A DNA stretch of 64,000 nucleotides. It comes from Beijerinckiaceae bacterium. Its GTDB lineage: Bacteria > Pseudomonadota > Alphaproteobacteria > Rhizobiales > Beijerinckiaceae. This document shows, in pieces, positions 36,747 to 44,560 of this stretch (position 1 is its first letter; each line of letters opens with the position of its first letter). The stretch lies in NCBI GenBank assembly GCA_004564215.1, contig CP024846.1, positions 2,927,501 through 2,991,500 on the forward strand, in the 5' to 3' direction. The notes below the pieces were generated by a model. The model made no database searches, was not told the DNA's origin, and saw only the letters and a list, made by a program, of their open reading frames with translations. The position numbers were made by a program, and so were the translations under genes.

Positions 36747-38357
36747 GTGACTGCCGGGGGTGGGCCCATCGCGACCCGAGTCTGGATCGGCTATGCCTTC
36801 CTTCTGTTCTCGGTTGTCCTGATCATCGTCGACTATACCGTCGTTGACAGTGTTATCCCCGATCTGGTTCGGGATCTCGATCTCACTGTCGATGATGTCG
36901 GGACGGCCCTGACAAGCTATCTCGCGACGGCGGCTGCCTTCACCATCCCCGGAGGCAAGCTGGCCGACCGCATCGGTCGACGCCTGCTGTTTCTGATCGG
37001 GCTGGCCTTGTATGTGGCCGGAAGCACCCTGACCGGCTTGGCTTGGGGCTTCTGGCCTTTGGTCGCCGGGCGCGTTCTGCAGGGGCTATCGCTCGCCATT
37101 GTGCTGCCGACCGGGCTCGGCCTGCTCAACAGCCTGTTTCCACAAAATCGTCCCCGCCGGCACCGAGCCCTTGGCCTGTGGGCCACGGCGATCGGCGTTG
37201 CGGCCGGCATCGGGCCGCTTATTGGGGGGATGATGGCGGTCACTTTCTCCTGGCGTTGGGCGTTCCTGGCCGGCGTGCCCCTTGCGGCAATCGCTGCGAT
37301 CGGGATTCGTTTGTGTCTCCCCGAAAGCCAAAAGCAGGCGGCCGCGTCTTTCGACGTCGGCGGGACGACGCTGCTGGTGCTTGCCGCGGGGAGTCTCGTC
37401 GTGGTGGCCGATCGCTGGACTCATTTGGGATCCGGTTCGGCGGCGCTCTTGCTGACCGGCACTGTGGCTGCATTTGCCGGCTTCGTTTGGGTTGAGAGAG
37501 CGCGGGAGCGGGCGGGACGTGACGTCGTCGCATCGCTGGGCCTGTTCCGAAAGCGAAGCTTTGCCGCCGGCACCGTGACCGCGGCCCTGATGTCCTGCGG
37601 CGATGTGGGCTTTCAACTCGTGCTGCCTCTTTTCACTGGGGTGGTGCTCGACTACGACCCTTTGGCAGTGGGTTTCGTGCTGGCCGCTTATGGAGTTGGG
37701 ATCGGCCTTGGCGGCGGCCTCGCTGAGCAAGTCTGCAAATTTTTCGATGAGCGGACCGTGGCTTTGACCGCGGTCGGTGTTCTGCCGCTGACCCTGTTAG
37801 CGCTGATCCCGATGTTCAAGTCCAGCGGCTCCGGACCGCTCATGGCGGCGGTACTCGCGGTCTACGGCGTCGCCTGGGGTGTGGCCTATGCCACGCTCGT
37901 AAATATGATCTTTCGGGATGTGCCCCAATCGGCGTCCGCCATGGCCGGCGGCATGCAGAGTTCGATGCGGCTGCTTGCAGGTGCGCTCGGGGCGGCCATG
38001 CTGACGGCGGTCTTTGCCGGGGTCTCGACGACAAGTGTCGAATCCTCGGCGACCGCGCAGCAGCGCGAACACCTCAAAACCCATCTCGGGGCGTCGCCCA
38101 AGGTCCTCTATTCCCATCGACGGATTGGCCGGCTCCAACACGAGCAACGCGGGACGCCGCCATTCAACGAAGCCAATGTGGCGGTGGTCAACGAGGCCTA
38201 TTCGGCCGGGGCGCGGGCCACCATCGCGGTCGCCGCCGGACTGACCTTGCTCGCCTTGGGAGCCGGACTTGCGCTCCCGCGCGGTTCGCCCCGTTTTCCG
38301 GGCGGCGGCCTATTCACCCGCGTTCGGCAGGCGGCCGGTGGCGCGCAACATCGGTAG
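36747..38357 (+). CDS. MFS transporter, DHA2-like exporter
   Basis: A 536-residue major facilitator with about 14 helices, starting at GTG. Motif A appears as GKLADRIGRRLLFLIG and the drug-exporter motif C region as GVAAGIGPLIGGMMA. Unusually, the loop near residues 430-475 is long and charged before the last helix. It likely exports a small organic compound. Its last 48 bp overlap the convergent oxygenase gene, and its GC-rich codons resemble that gene. Confidence 0.87.
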   Translation: MTAGGGPIATRVWIGYAFLLFSVVLIIVDYTVVDSVIPDLVRDLDLTVDDVGTALTSYLATAAAFTIPGGKLADRIGRRLLFLIGLALYVAGSTLTGLAWGFWPLVAGRVLQGLSLAIVLPTGLGLLNSLFPQNRPRRHRALGLWATAIGVAAGIGPLIGGMMAVTFSWRWAFLAGVPLAAIAAIGIRLCLPESQKQAAASFDVGGTTLLVLAAGSLVVVADRWTHLGSGSAALLLTGTVAAFAGFVWVERARERAGRDVVASLGLFRKRSFAAGTVTAALMSCGDVGFQLVLPLFTGVVLDYDPLAVGFVLAAYGVGIGLGGGLAEQVCKFFDERTVALTAVGVLPLTLLALIPMFKSSGSGPLMAAVLAVYGVAWGVAYATLVNMIFRDVPQSASAMAGGMQSSMRLLAGALGAAMLTAVFAGVSTTSVESSATAQQREHLKTHLGASPKVLYSHRRIGRLQHEQRGTPPFNEANVAVVNEAYSAGARATIAVAAGLTLLALGAGLALPRGSPRFPGGGLFTRVRQAAGGAQHR

Positions 38358-39203
38358 GAAAGGATGCTCATCGGCATCGAGATAGTCATTGGGTGGACGC
38401 CAGTCGATCCGTCCCATCTTCCGCGCGAATAGCCCGTAGCCGATAAGCTCCTGGAGCCGAGGATCGAGTCGGCGCACCAGCTCGCGAGGGAGGCTGAGTT
38501 GCTGGTTGACCTGCTGACGGAGGAAGCCGGCGCAATAGTTGATGGTGAGGGCCGGGCGCTCCGCAGTCGTGCGGTTTTCTCCCGCGGTATGCCAAAGACT
38601 GCCGTTCCAGACCAGCGCCGAACCTGCCGGCATTTCGATTGCGTTGCTCTCGACAAAGGGCGGCTCGGGCTTCTCCTGCCAGCGGTGCGAGCCGGCCACG
38701 ACCCGAGTTGCCCCATTGGCATCCGTGAAGTCGCAGAGGGCTATGAGGGCATTGCAGAGCAGAGGCTGGTGAGGTCGCGGCAGCGGATACATTTCATCGT
38801 CGCAATGCAGCCGCTGGGCGACGGCGCCGGGCAGCTGGTTGCTGGTCATGAACCAGGACAGCAGGCAATCCGGTCCGAGCACGCCCTCGATGACAGGCAA
38901 GATCCGCGGATGCACGGGCAGCGGCTCGTACCTTCGGCCGTGGATCAGCAAATTGTCGACCCGGACCCAATCATGATCCGGGACTTTGAGCGGCGCCTGG
39001 CCTTTTCGGAGGAAGCCCTTCACGACAGTGGTCGAGTTGGCGACAACTGTCGGCAGCTCCCGGTGGAGCCGTCGGGTATCGTCCAGAAACGCCTCGACCT
39101 CGTCGCGATCGAGAACGGCCTCAATGACGGTGTAGCCGCGTTCCGTGACCTCGGCGATGTGGCGCTCGGTCTCCGAGGGGACCGGCGCGGAGCGGGGGGC
39201 CAA
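38310..39203 (-). CDS. Phytanoyl-CoA dioxygenase-family Fe(II)/2OG oxygenase
   Basis: A 297-residue cupin-fold oxygenase. Iron ligands are His133 and Asp135 (RLHCDDEMYP) and His205 (LWHTAGENRT), with Arg211 or Arg216 to bind 2-oxoglutarate. Family members hydroxylate fatty acyls, amino acids, antibiotics or halogenate small molecules. The only sensible start is TTG at 39203, 5 bp after the stop of the 38-residue peptide gene, so translation is probably coupled. The substrate is unknown; the peptide upstream or a small metabolite are the candidates. Confidence 0.85.
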   Translation of the reverse strand: MAPRSAPVPSETERHIAEVTERGYTVIEAVLDRDEVEAFLDDTRRLHRELPTVVANSTTVVKGFLRKGQAPLKVPDHDWVRVDNLLIHGRRYEPLPVHPRILPVIEGVLGPDCLLSWFMTSNQLPGAVAQRLHCDDEMYPLPRPHQPLLCNALIALCDFTDANGATRVVAGSHRWQEKPEPPFVESNAIEMPAGSALVWNGSLWHTAGENRTTAERPALTINYCAGFLRQQVNQQLSLPRELVRRLDPRLQELIGYGLFARKMGRIDWRPPNDYLDADEHPFLPMLRATGRLPNAGE

Positions 39204-39208
39204 GGGCG

Positions 39209-39325
39209 TCAGGCCGGAAGGAGGTCGATCTCTTCCTCGTCACGGGCCACTTCCGCAGTTTGCGGGGTGGTTTGAGGAGCAGTTTCGGGTTCGGCGGTTT
39301 CCGGACGACTCTCGTCTTGGTTCAT
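39209..39325 (-). CDS. 38-residue acidic peptide upstream of the oxygenase
   Basis: ATG at 39325 to TGA at 39209-39211 encodes 38 residues. It begins MNQDESRPETAEPETAPQTT and ends AEVARDEEEIDLLPA, with no Cys, Tyr or Trp. AAGGAG followed by GGAG sits directly before the ATG, one of the best ribosome sites here. It precedes the TTG-started oxygenase by 5 bp and is transcribed with it. The short acidic leader-like sequence with an IDLLPA end could be a precursor peptide, a leader peptide controlling the oxygenase, or a protein-protein tag. No family was recognised. Confidence 0.6.
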   Translation of the reverse strand: MNQDESRPETAEPETAPQTTPQTAEVARDEEEIDLLPA

Positions 39326-39394
39326 GCTCCGTCTCCTTAGAGTTGCCAAGCGCGATATGGTGCAATGCCAAGCTACACCATTCATTTGACGTTA

Positions 39395-39430
39395 ACAATC
39401 AAATGTTCAAAGACAATCAATTGTTCAAAG
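39395..39430. promoter_or_regulatory. Two tandem 18-bp repeats, candidate repressor operator
   Basis: ACAATCAAATGTTCAAAG (39395-39412) is followed directly by ACAATCAATTGTTCAAAG (39413-39430), one mismatch apart. They lie in the 187-bp region between the divergent peptide-oxygenase operon and the XRE/S24 gene. This position suits an operator for that repressor, controlling both directions. Confidence 0.65.
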
Positions 39431-39512
39431 TGCGACCCTCGCGCCGTACAATGGCTGTTAAGAAAATCGCTTTTCGGTGGAATCGTACAACACGTTTTGT
39501 TATATTTCGTGA

Positions 39513-40178
39513 ATGGAAGAACCCTATCAGCGGCTTCAATTCGCCCGAGAGAACGCCGGGTATGAAAACGCGACCGATGCCGCCCGCGCCTTCGCCTGGA
39601 ACGAAAACACCTATCGCAGCCACGAGAACGGGGAGCGGGGTTTGCGGCCTGCCGTGGCCGAGCGCTACGCCAAAGCGTTTTGCGTAAGCGCCGCATGGCT
39701 TCTCACCGGCGAAGGCGATGGCGAGGCTAGGCCCGAGCCAAAAAATGTCGTCCGCCTGGTCGGACGGATCGGCGCCGGTGCGGTTATCGATGCCGATTTC
39801 GAGCAGGAGCCGGCGGAAGGTTTCGCCGAAATCGAAATTCCCTATCCCGTACCCGACGGAGCCGTTGCCTTCGAGATTGTCGGCGACAGCATGTGGCCCC
39901 GCTATGATCCCGGCGATATTGTCATCTGCTGGAAGGTCGCTCAAACACGAAGCGAGGCGGATGGTTGGGAGGCCGCCGTGCGGCTGACCGATGGACGGCG
40001 GTATCTGAAGACAATCCGGCGGGTCGGCAAGGATCGGTTTGATCTGGTGAGCCATAATGCGAGCCCGATCCACAACATCCAAATCGAATGGGCCTGCAAA
40101 GTGTTTGGGAATATCCGCGCCGGCGAATGGAACCTGCTCGAAAAGGCGCCGCGGAGCGTCCGGCAGGGGCTTCGCTGA
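39513..40178 (+). CDS. XRE-family repressor with S24 peptidase domain
   Basis: A 221-residue phage-C2/LexA-like regulator. An N-terminal helix-turn-helix (about 5-65) is followed by an S24 domain with Ser in IVGDSMWPRYDPGD near 124 and Lys in YLKTIRR near 168. Such proteins repress until self-cleavage or ligand signals, although many chromosomal copies act without RecA. It is divergent from the peptide-oxygenase operon and probably controls it through the tandem repeats. Confidence 0.88.
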   Translation: MEEPYQRLQFARENAGYENATDAARAFAWNENTYRSHENGERGLRPAVAERYAKAFCVSAAWLLTGEGDGEARPEPKNVVRLVGRIGAGAVIDADFEQEPAEGFAEIEIPYPVPDGAVAFEIVGDSMWPRYDPGDIVICWKVAQTRSEADGWEAAVRLTDGRRYLKTIRRVGKDRFDLVSHNASPIHNIQIEWACKVFGNIRAGEWNLLEKAPRSVRQGLR

Positions 40179-40217
40179 CCGAAGCGGAATAGCGCGATTT
40201 GTAGATTTTTTGAGCTG

Positions 40218-40276
40218 CTGTACATTTTGTGTTGCGCCGTTACTGTTCGTTATGTACAGTACTTTATCGGCGCAAC
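40218..40276. repeat. Two interleaved inverted repeats before the helical protein gene
   Basis: CTGTACAT (40218-40225) pairs with ATGTACAG (40252-40259), and GTTGCGCCG (40231-40239) pairs with CGGCGCAAC (40268-40276). The order A-B-A'-B' would give an H-type pseudoknot in RNA. At DNA level the two TGTACA palindromes could be protein sites. The region is 95 bp before the next start codon. Confidence 0.6.
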
Positions 40277-40370
40277 GCGGCCATCCCGATCAACAGGCAC
40301 CGGGGCGGGATCGGCAAGGCTAACGCCGGAAAAAACTGTTTCAATCAGCCTGGTCGACAGGAGTAGGGCG

Positions 40371-40679
40371 ATGGCCAAGCGTGTCAAAAATCAACAGGCC
40401 CCTTCCCTCGTGAAAGAGGTATTTACCGATCTCGATAGCCAACGGATTGCTGGGGCCAGCGCGTCGGAAACTGCGGAATATGTCGCGCAAATGACTTCGG
40501 AACTTGTGATGATTGCCAAGTCTTCGGCTGACTACATCGCAACAATGACCTGCGAGCTTTCGACCCTCGCCAAATCCGCCCAGCTTGAACGGCTGACCCT
40601 CCTTTTGGAATTGGTTCAGCAGGAGGCCCAATCCGTGTTTCATCGCGAGCGGGGACATGAGGGCGTGTTTGCCGGATAG
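40371..40679 (+). CDS. Small helical phasin-like protein
   Basis: A 102-residue protein beginning MAKRVKNQQAPSLVKEVF. From residue 35 on, it is a long amphipathic helix (AEYVAQMTSELVMIAK, then AQLERLTLLLELVQQEAQ). The pattern resembles phasins or other granule/surface-associated helical proteins common in this order, but no specific family is certain. GAGTAGGG stands before the ATG. Interleaved inverted repeats lie in the leader. Confidence 0.6.
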   Translation: MAKRVKNQQAPSLVKEVFTDLDSQRIAGASASETAEYVAQMTSELVMIAKSSADYIATMTCELSTLAKSAQLERLTLLLELVQQEAQSVFHRERGHEGVFAG

Positions 40680-40824
40680 GATGCCGGGCCCCCTCCCGGC
40701 AATTGGCCAAGAAGGGCTTGAGCGGTTCCACTCGCGGAAAGAGGCAGGCTGGAGCGGCGCGCCTTTTGCGCCCTTTGCCTAACAAGGCTTGGGCTCATGA
40801 GGGTCCGGAAACCCGATCATTGCG

Positions 40825-41052
40825 TCAGGGAGAGGATTCCGTTCCTCCCTGTTGGGCGGTCCGATTTTCGAACCAGGCCTGGATCTCTTCCATCGGCACG
40901 CGCTCTTCATCCGGCCCCTCAACGGCGGTCACTTCATTGTCTCCCTGCGCCAAGGTCCAAGCCTCCTCAAGGGCCTCCTCTTCCGTATCCCATTCGCGCG
41001 ACAGCATTTCGTGTTGCAGGGAATTATCGATATAACGCACATGCCATCCCAT
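40825..41052 (-). CDS. Small acidic hypothetical protein
   Basis: A 75-residue protein (MGWHVRYIDNSLQHEMLSRE). The central stretch is strongly acidic (DTEEEALEEAWTLAQGDNEV). It has the compact, polar make-up of a genuine cytosolic small protein of unknown function. The codon pattern is consistent with coding. No motif gives a role. Confidence 0.6.
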   Translation of the reverse strand: MGWHVRYIDNSLQHEMLSREWDTEEEALEEAWTLAQGDNEVTAVEGPDEERVPMEEIQAWFENRTAQQGGTESSP

Positions 41053-41368
41053 TTTGGGTCCCTCCCATTTCTTGAACGTCAGCCAATCTCTAATACCTCA
41101 GCCCCACACTTGAGCCGGGCTTGGAAAACTTAAGGAAGCGACAGCCGTCAGTGCGGGGGGCAATTCGGGCTTCATCTTCGGTGTTCAGGCGAAATCTGCG
41201 TTCGTAGACGCGAAATTGCTTCTACTCCCTTGGCGCAGGCGGAGGAAAGACCATCTATGCGATGGGGTCGCAATGGTCTCTTTTGGTGGGGCCACAACGG
41301 CAGGTCCGCCGGCCTTGTGGGGCGCCCACATTGAACGTCAACCGGATATAGATTGTGGTTTTGGCAAT
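41053..41368. other. Non-coding gap of 316 bp
   Basis: I see no gene, tRNA or strong hairpin here. It is the divergent promoter region between the small acidic protein and the membrane protein at 41369. Confidence 0.5.
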
Positions 41369-41695
41369 ATGAATGATCAGCGACCGACCCCGCCAGACAA
41401 GGGCAACTCTCTTGAGCCGGAGATCATTCCCCCGGACCAACCGGATGCCGCGGAATTGGACACCGCCCATTGGCCGCGCCGGTTTGTCGATGTGCGCGGC
41501 GAACAAAGGATCTATGTGACCCGAATAGGGCCGCTTGGCCTGCTTCCTTTCGCTTTGCTGTTTGGTTTTGTTTCTGTTGCCCTGCTGATTTTCTTTATCG
41601 GCGCTTTCCTGATTTTGATCCCGGTGCTCGGCTTTGTCGTTGCCGCCACGATCATCGCTGGCCTGCTGCGCATCAACTCCCATAGGCCGCGCTAA
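41369..41695 (+). CDS. Small membrane protein with acidic N-terminus
   Basis: A 108-residue protein. About 50 polar, proline-rich residues are followed by two close hydrophobic helices (PLGLLPFALLFGFVSVALL and LILIPVLGFVVAATIIAGL). The start MNDQRPTPPDKG at 41369 was chosen over a longer open frame. It is common-looking in alphaproteobacteria but functionally unassigned. Confidence 0.6.
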   Translation: MNDQRPTPPDKGNSLEPEIIPPDQPDAAELDTAHWPRRFVDVRGEQRIYVTRIGPLGLLPFALLFGFVSVALLIFFIGAFLILIPVLGFVVAATIIAGLLRINSHRPR

Positions 41696-41714
41696 TCACA
41701 GCAAGTGAGCGCGC

Positions 41715-42434
41715 TTAACCGTCAAGTTCCGGATAATGGCGGAAGATGCCCTCTTCATTGAAGGGGATGCGGCGATCGCTTGACAGATAGGCCTGAATGC
41801 GCGGACGTTTGGCCACCGCTTTGTGCAATCCCTCAACCAGCCGAAATTCGGGAAGCGCCCGCCTCATGCAGCGCGGAAAAGCGTAGCTTAGGCCCTCGAC
41901 AATCTGAAACAGCGATAAGTCGGCGTAGCTCACCGACTTCCCCACCAAATGCTTTTCTCCCTCCGGATTGCGTTTCAGGATGTCCTCGAACCAACCCAGA
42001 AATTTGGGGATGCGCTCCTTGCGAAACTGTTTTGATCGGCGCCGCGCTTCCGGTTTTTGATCCTCATAATAGAGATCTCCTCCCAAGGGGTGATGCGTGT
42101 CGTGGGCTTCCCCAACGAGGTCGGCAATGGTGAGCTGGATCTGATGGGTCCAAAGACGAAGTGCCTCTTCTCGCGGAGCCAAACCGTGACGATCGCCCAG
42201 ATAAAGGAGTATTGCTGCGGTCTGTCCGATCAGAACGTTTCCATCCTTCAGGAAAGGGGGCGCGAATGGCGGATGGGAGATCTCTGCGTCCTCCAGGACC
42301 GCGGAGAGCGCGGCCATACCGCCGTCACCCGACCGGGCAACATCGACATAGTCCGCGCCGGCTTCCTCCAACGCCAGCCGGACGAATTCGCCCCGCCCCT
42401 GAATCTCTGGCCAATAATAAAGCTGGTAAGCCAT
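41715..42434 (-). CDS. Glutathione S-transferase
   Basis: A 239-residue thioredoxin-fold plus helical-domain GST. The N-terminus MAYQLYYWPEIQGRGEFVRL has the catalytic Tyr and the sigma/pi-like GRGE motif; GQTAAILLYLGDR is the glutathione-binding turn, and VSYADLSLFQIVEGL belongs to the helical domain. It conjugates glutathione to electrophiles or acts in redox. It is 19 bp from a convergent small gene and 25 bp downstream of the GT4 gene. Confidence 0.88.
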   Translation of the reverse strand: MAYQLYYWPEIQGRGEFVRLALEEAGADYVDVARSGDGGMAALSAVLEDAEISHPPFAPPFLKDGNVLIGQTAAILLYLGDRHGLAPREEALRLWTHQIQLTIADLVGEAHDTHHPLGGDLYYEDQKPEARRRSKQFRKERIPKFLGWFEDILKRNPEGEKHLVGKSVSYADLSLFQIVEGLSYAFPRCMRRALPEFRLVEGLHKAVAKRPRIQAYLSSDRRIPFNEEGIFRHYPELDG

Positions 42435-42459
42435 GTTCAAGCTCCGTGCTGCGGTTAGC

Positions 42460-44121
42460 CTAGCCTATCCGCTCCCGCATCGATTGGGCAATTGAAGCGA
42501 ATTTGTCTGCGGCCAGGCTGTCGCCTCCGTCCAACTCAAGCGAATGCGGCGGTCTCTGAAACGGATCACCCGCCGGGGGGCGTTGGTTGATCACGCTTTC
42601 GATGTCGTGCGCGACGTCCGACCATGACCGCAAGGGCGCGGACTCGATCTGTTGTTGAAGAGCGTAGCGAGTTTCGGGGTTCAAGAGGAGGCGAATGGCA
42701 TTCTTCATTTCCCGAGGATCGTAAGGAGAGAAATAGGCGCAAAGATCGCGACCGACCGTCGGGATGGAACTCGTGTTGGAGGCCGCACATGGTTTTCCGA
42801 ACCAGAAGCTTTCGCCAATCGGCAATCCCCATCCCTCGAAGAAGCTTGGGAAAATGGTGAAGAGGCAAGAGGAATACAACCATTGCAACTCACGATCGGT
42901 TGGCGCTTCGATGAAAATAATCCGGTCGGCGAAAGCACGTGCCGCGTCGAGCTTCGCCAATGCGTCATCGGCTTTCCAGCCTCTCCGCCCCGCGATGACA
43001 AGCAGCGGAAGGCGATGGCCGAGTTCCGTTGCAAGTTCGTCCCAAACGGCAAGAAGCGTGAGATGGTTCTTGCGCACTTCTATTGTCCCGACGCAGAGTA
43101 CGAAGTCGCAAGCGATGAGACCTGCAAGCCGATCCGTGGCCGCGAGCGGAGGTGCATTGCGCGGTGAACCTGGAAATTCGTCGGCGAGCGGAACGATCGA
43201 CGAACATGTCACCAGGCTCGCGGCGTTCGCTTGCTGCCGAACACGTTCCAGTTCGCGGCGGTTGAGGTGGGTCGTGACGATAAAATGGATCGGCAAACTG
43301 AGAATCTCAAAATATTCGGCTTGGAAATCATGCCCGGTAAAATCGGGATTGGTGACGGGTATGAGATCGTGAACCAGGACGAGGACAGTTGCACGGTTTG
43401 CTGCGGCCCGTTTGCAGAAATTGATTGTCTCTTTGTTGACCCAGAACGCGCCGCCGATAAACAGCGTGTCTTCAGCTTTTAATTCGGGTGCCCGGGCGTA
43501 GCGCTTGCTGCGGAACTTGCGACGCCGTTTGTTGAAGAAGGCGCGCAGGCCCTTGAGCGTCCGTCCGAATTCGAAGAATGTTTCTTTCAGTAAGGAAAAA
43601 ATGGCATCGACGTCGCCATTCGCGGACTCGATGATCGGGCGCAGTTCGTACCATTGTCCGAGATGCAAGCCGAGTATGCTCACCGAGGGGTTCGACTGAG
43701 CAAGTTTCGTCGCCACTTCAAGCTGAACGCGGGGGATTCCCGCGCAGCTATCGTGCCAGATCGCATGCGACACGACATCCGTAAGGTCGAGATAGACACG
43801 CGGCAAGGCCTGCTGGGTGAAACGCGACAGATCCACCTGGAAAGGCTTTGAAGTCTTTGTCGGCGATCGCAAATTGTTTTGGATCGCACCTGCGTCTTCG
43901 AAAGAAAGGCAGCTTGCAGGGACGACACTGAGGCGCGCGCTCAGCAATGCGCGGATATCGGCTGTCAGACGAACCACGTAGCCGGAAGCAGCTTTGGCAA
44001 GATGCCGCAGGGCCGTGTGTCGAGCGATGAGCGCCACGGCGATCAGGCGCCACGTCTCGAGGGGAAGGTCGCTCGTCGCGTTGCTATAGACGCCGAGGAT
44101 CGAACAGATGACAGAAAACAT
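42460..44121 (-). CDS. GT4-family glycosyltransferase
   Basis: A 553-residue protein with a GT-B fold in the C-terminal two thirds. CVGTIEVRKNHLTLLAVWD and the E-x7-E motif EGWGLPIGESFWFGKP are characteristic of mannosyl/rhamnosyl-type GT4 enzymes. The N-terminal 120 residues are atypical, with DVVSHAIWHDSCAGIPRVQL before the fold. AAGGAC precedes the ATG. It likely builds an envelope polysaccharide, but no other polysaccharide gene adjoins it. Confidence 0.85.
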   Translation of the reverse strand: MFSVICSILGVYSNATSDLPLETWRLIAVALIARHTALRHLAKAASGYVVRLTADIRALLSARLSVVPASCLSFEDAGAIQNNLRSPTKTSKPFQVDLSRFTQQALPRVYLDLTDVVSHAIWHDSCAGIPRVQLEVATKLAQSNPSVSILGLHLGQWYELRPIIESANGDVDAIFSLLKETFFEFGRTLKGLRAFFNKRRRKFRSKRYARAPELKAEDTLFIGGAFWVNKETINFCKRAAANRATVLVLVHDLIPVTNPDFTGHDFQAEYFEILSLPIHFIVTTHLNRRELERVRQQANAASLVTCSSIVPLADEFPGSPRNAPPLAATDRLAGLIACDFVLCVGTIEVRKNHLTLLAVWDELATELGHRLPLLVIAGRRGWKADDALAKLDAARAFADRIIFIEAPTDRELQWLYSSCLFTIFPSFFEGWGLPIGESFWFGKPCAASNTSSIPTVGRDLCAYFSPYDPREMKNAIRLLLNPETRYALQQQIESAPLRSWSDVAHDIESVINQRPPAGDPFQRPPHSLELDGGDSLAADKFASIAQSMRERIG

Positions 44122-44152
44122 CGGATGTCCTTCACAAAAGCCGCGCAAGGGT

Positions 44153-44446
44153 TCAGCGGGGCTGCGGATCAAAACTGCGCGGGGGCATGAGCAGGACGGC
44201 GCCGAGGGGCGTTGCCGCGTTTCGAACAGGGTCGGCCAGCACAGCCCTTGAAATTTCTGGCTCCGGCCGCGCGCAACGCGCCGCTACAGCGACCGGAAGG
44301 ATGAGCGAGAGAACCGCCGCGAAGAAAAATAGGCCTCGCCGCAAACCGGCGAAATGAAGGGCGCCAGGGGATGACGTCCACGGATCCAAGGAGCGGCGGC
44401 TGGACCGGGAGGGTTTCGTGGAGACCGGGATTAAACGTCGGATCAT
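44153..44446 (-). CDS. Hypothetical protein with one membrane helix
   Basis: A 97-residue frame with a basic N-terminus and a helix near 36-58 (GLFFFAAVLSLILPVAVAA), then a polar tail. GAGG lies before the ATG at 44446. It is 31 bp upstream of the GT4 gene and divergent from the DUF6502 operon across the GTGGGA sites. No family was recognised. Confidence 0.45.
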   Translation of the reverse strand: MIRRLIPVSTKPSRSSRRSLDPWTSSPGALHFAGLRRGLFFFAAVLSLILPVAVAARCARPEPEISRAVLADPVRNAATPLGAVLLMPPRSFDPQPR

Positions 44447-44461
44447 AGGGACGGACCTCGC

Positions 44462-44535
44462 GTGGGAATAAATCACACGCTAGCCTTAGGTGGGAAAATA
44501 TCCCACGTCAAGTGTTTTGTGGGATTGTGTCCCAC
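44462..44535. promoter_or_regulatory. Three phased GTGGGA-N5-TCCCAC operator sites
   Basis: Two perfect dyads, GTGGGA-N5-TCCCAC, lie at 44490-44506 and 44519-44535. A third with one mismatch (TCACAC) is at 44462-44478. Centres are 28 and 29 bp apart. They fall between the DUF6502 start and the divergent 97-residue gene, so a dimeric regulator probably binds cooperatively here. Confidence 0.8.
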
Positions 44536-44560
44536 TCCGTCTTGGTTCATATGTTTTTGA

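Noticed and set aside
39404..39426. Paired GTTC resembling a LexA box
   Set aside because: The two GTTC are far more than seven bases apart; they are simply part of the 18-bp tandem repeats.
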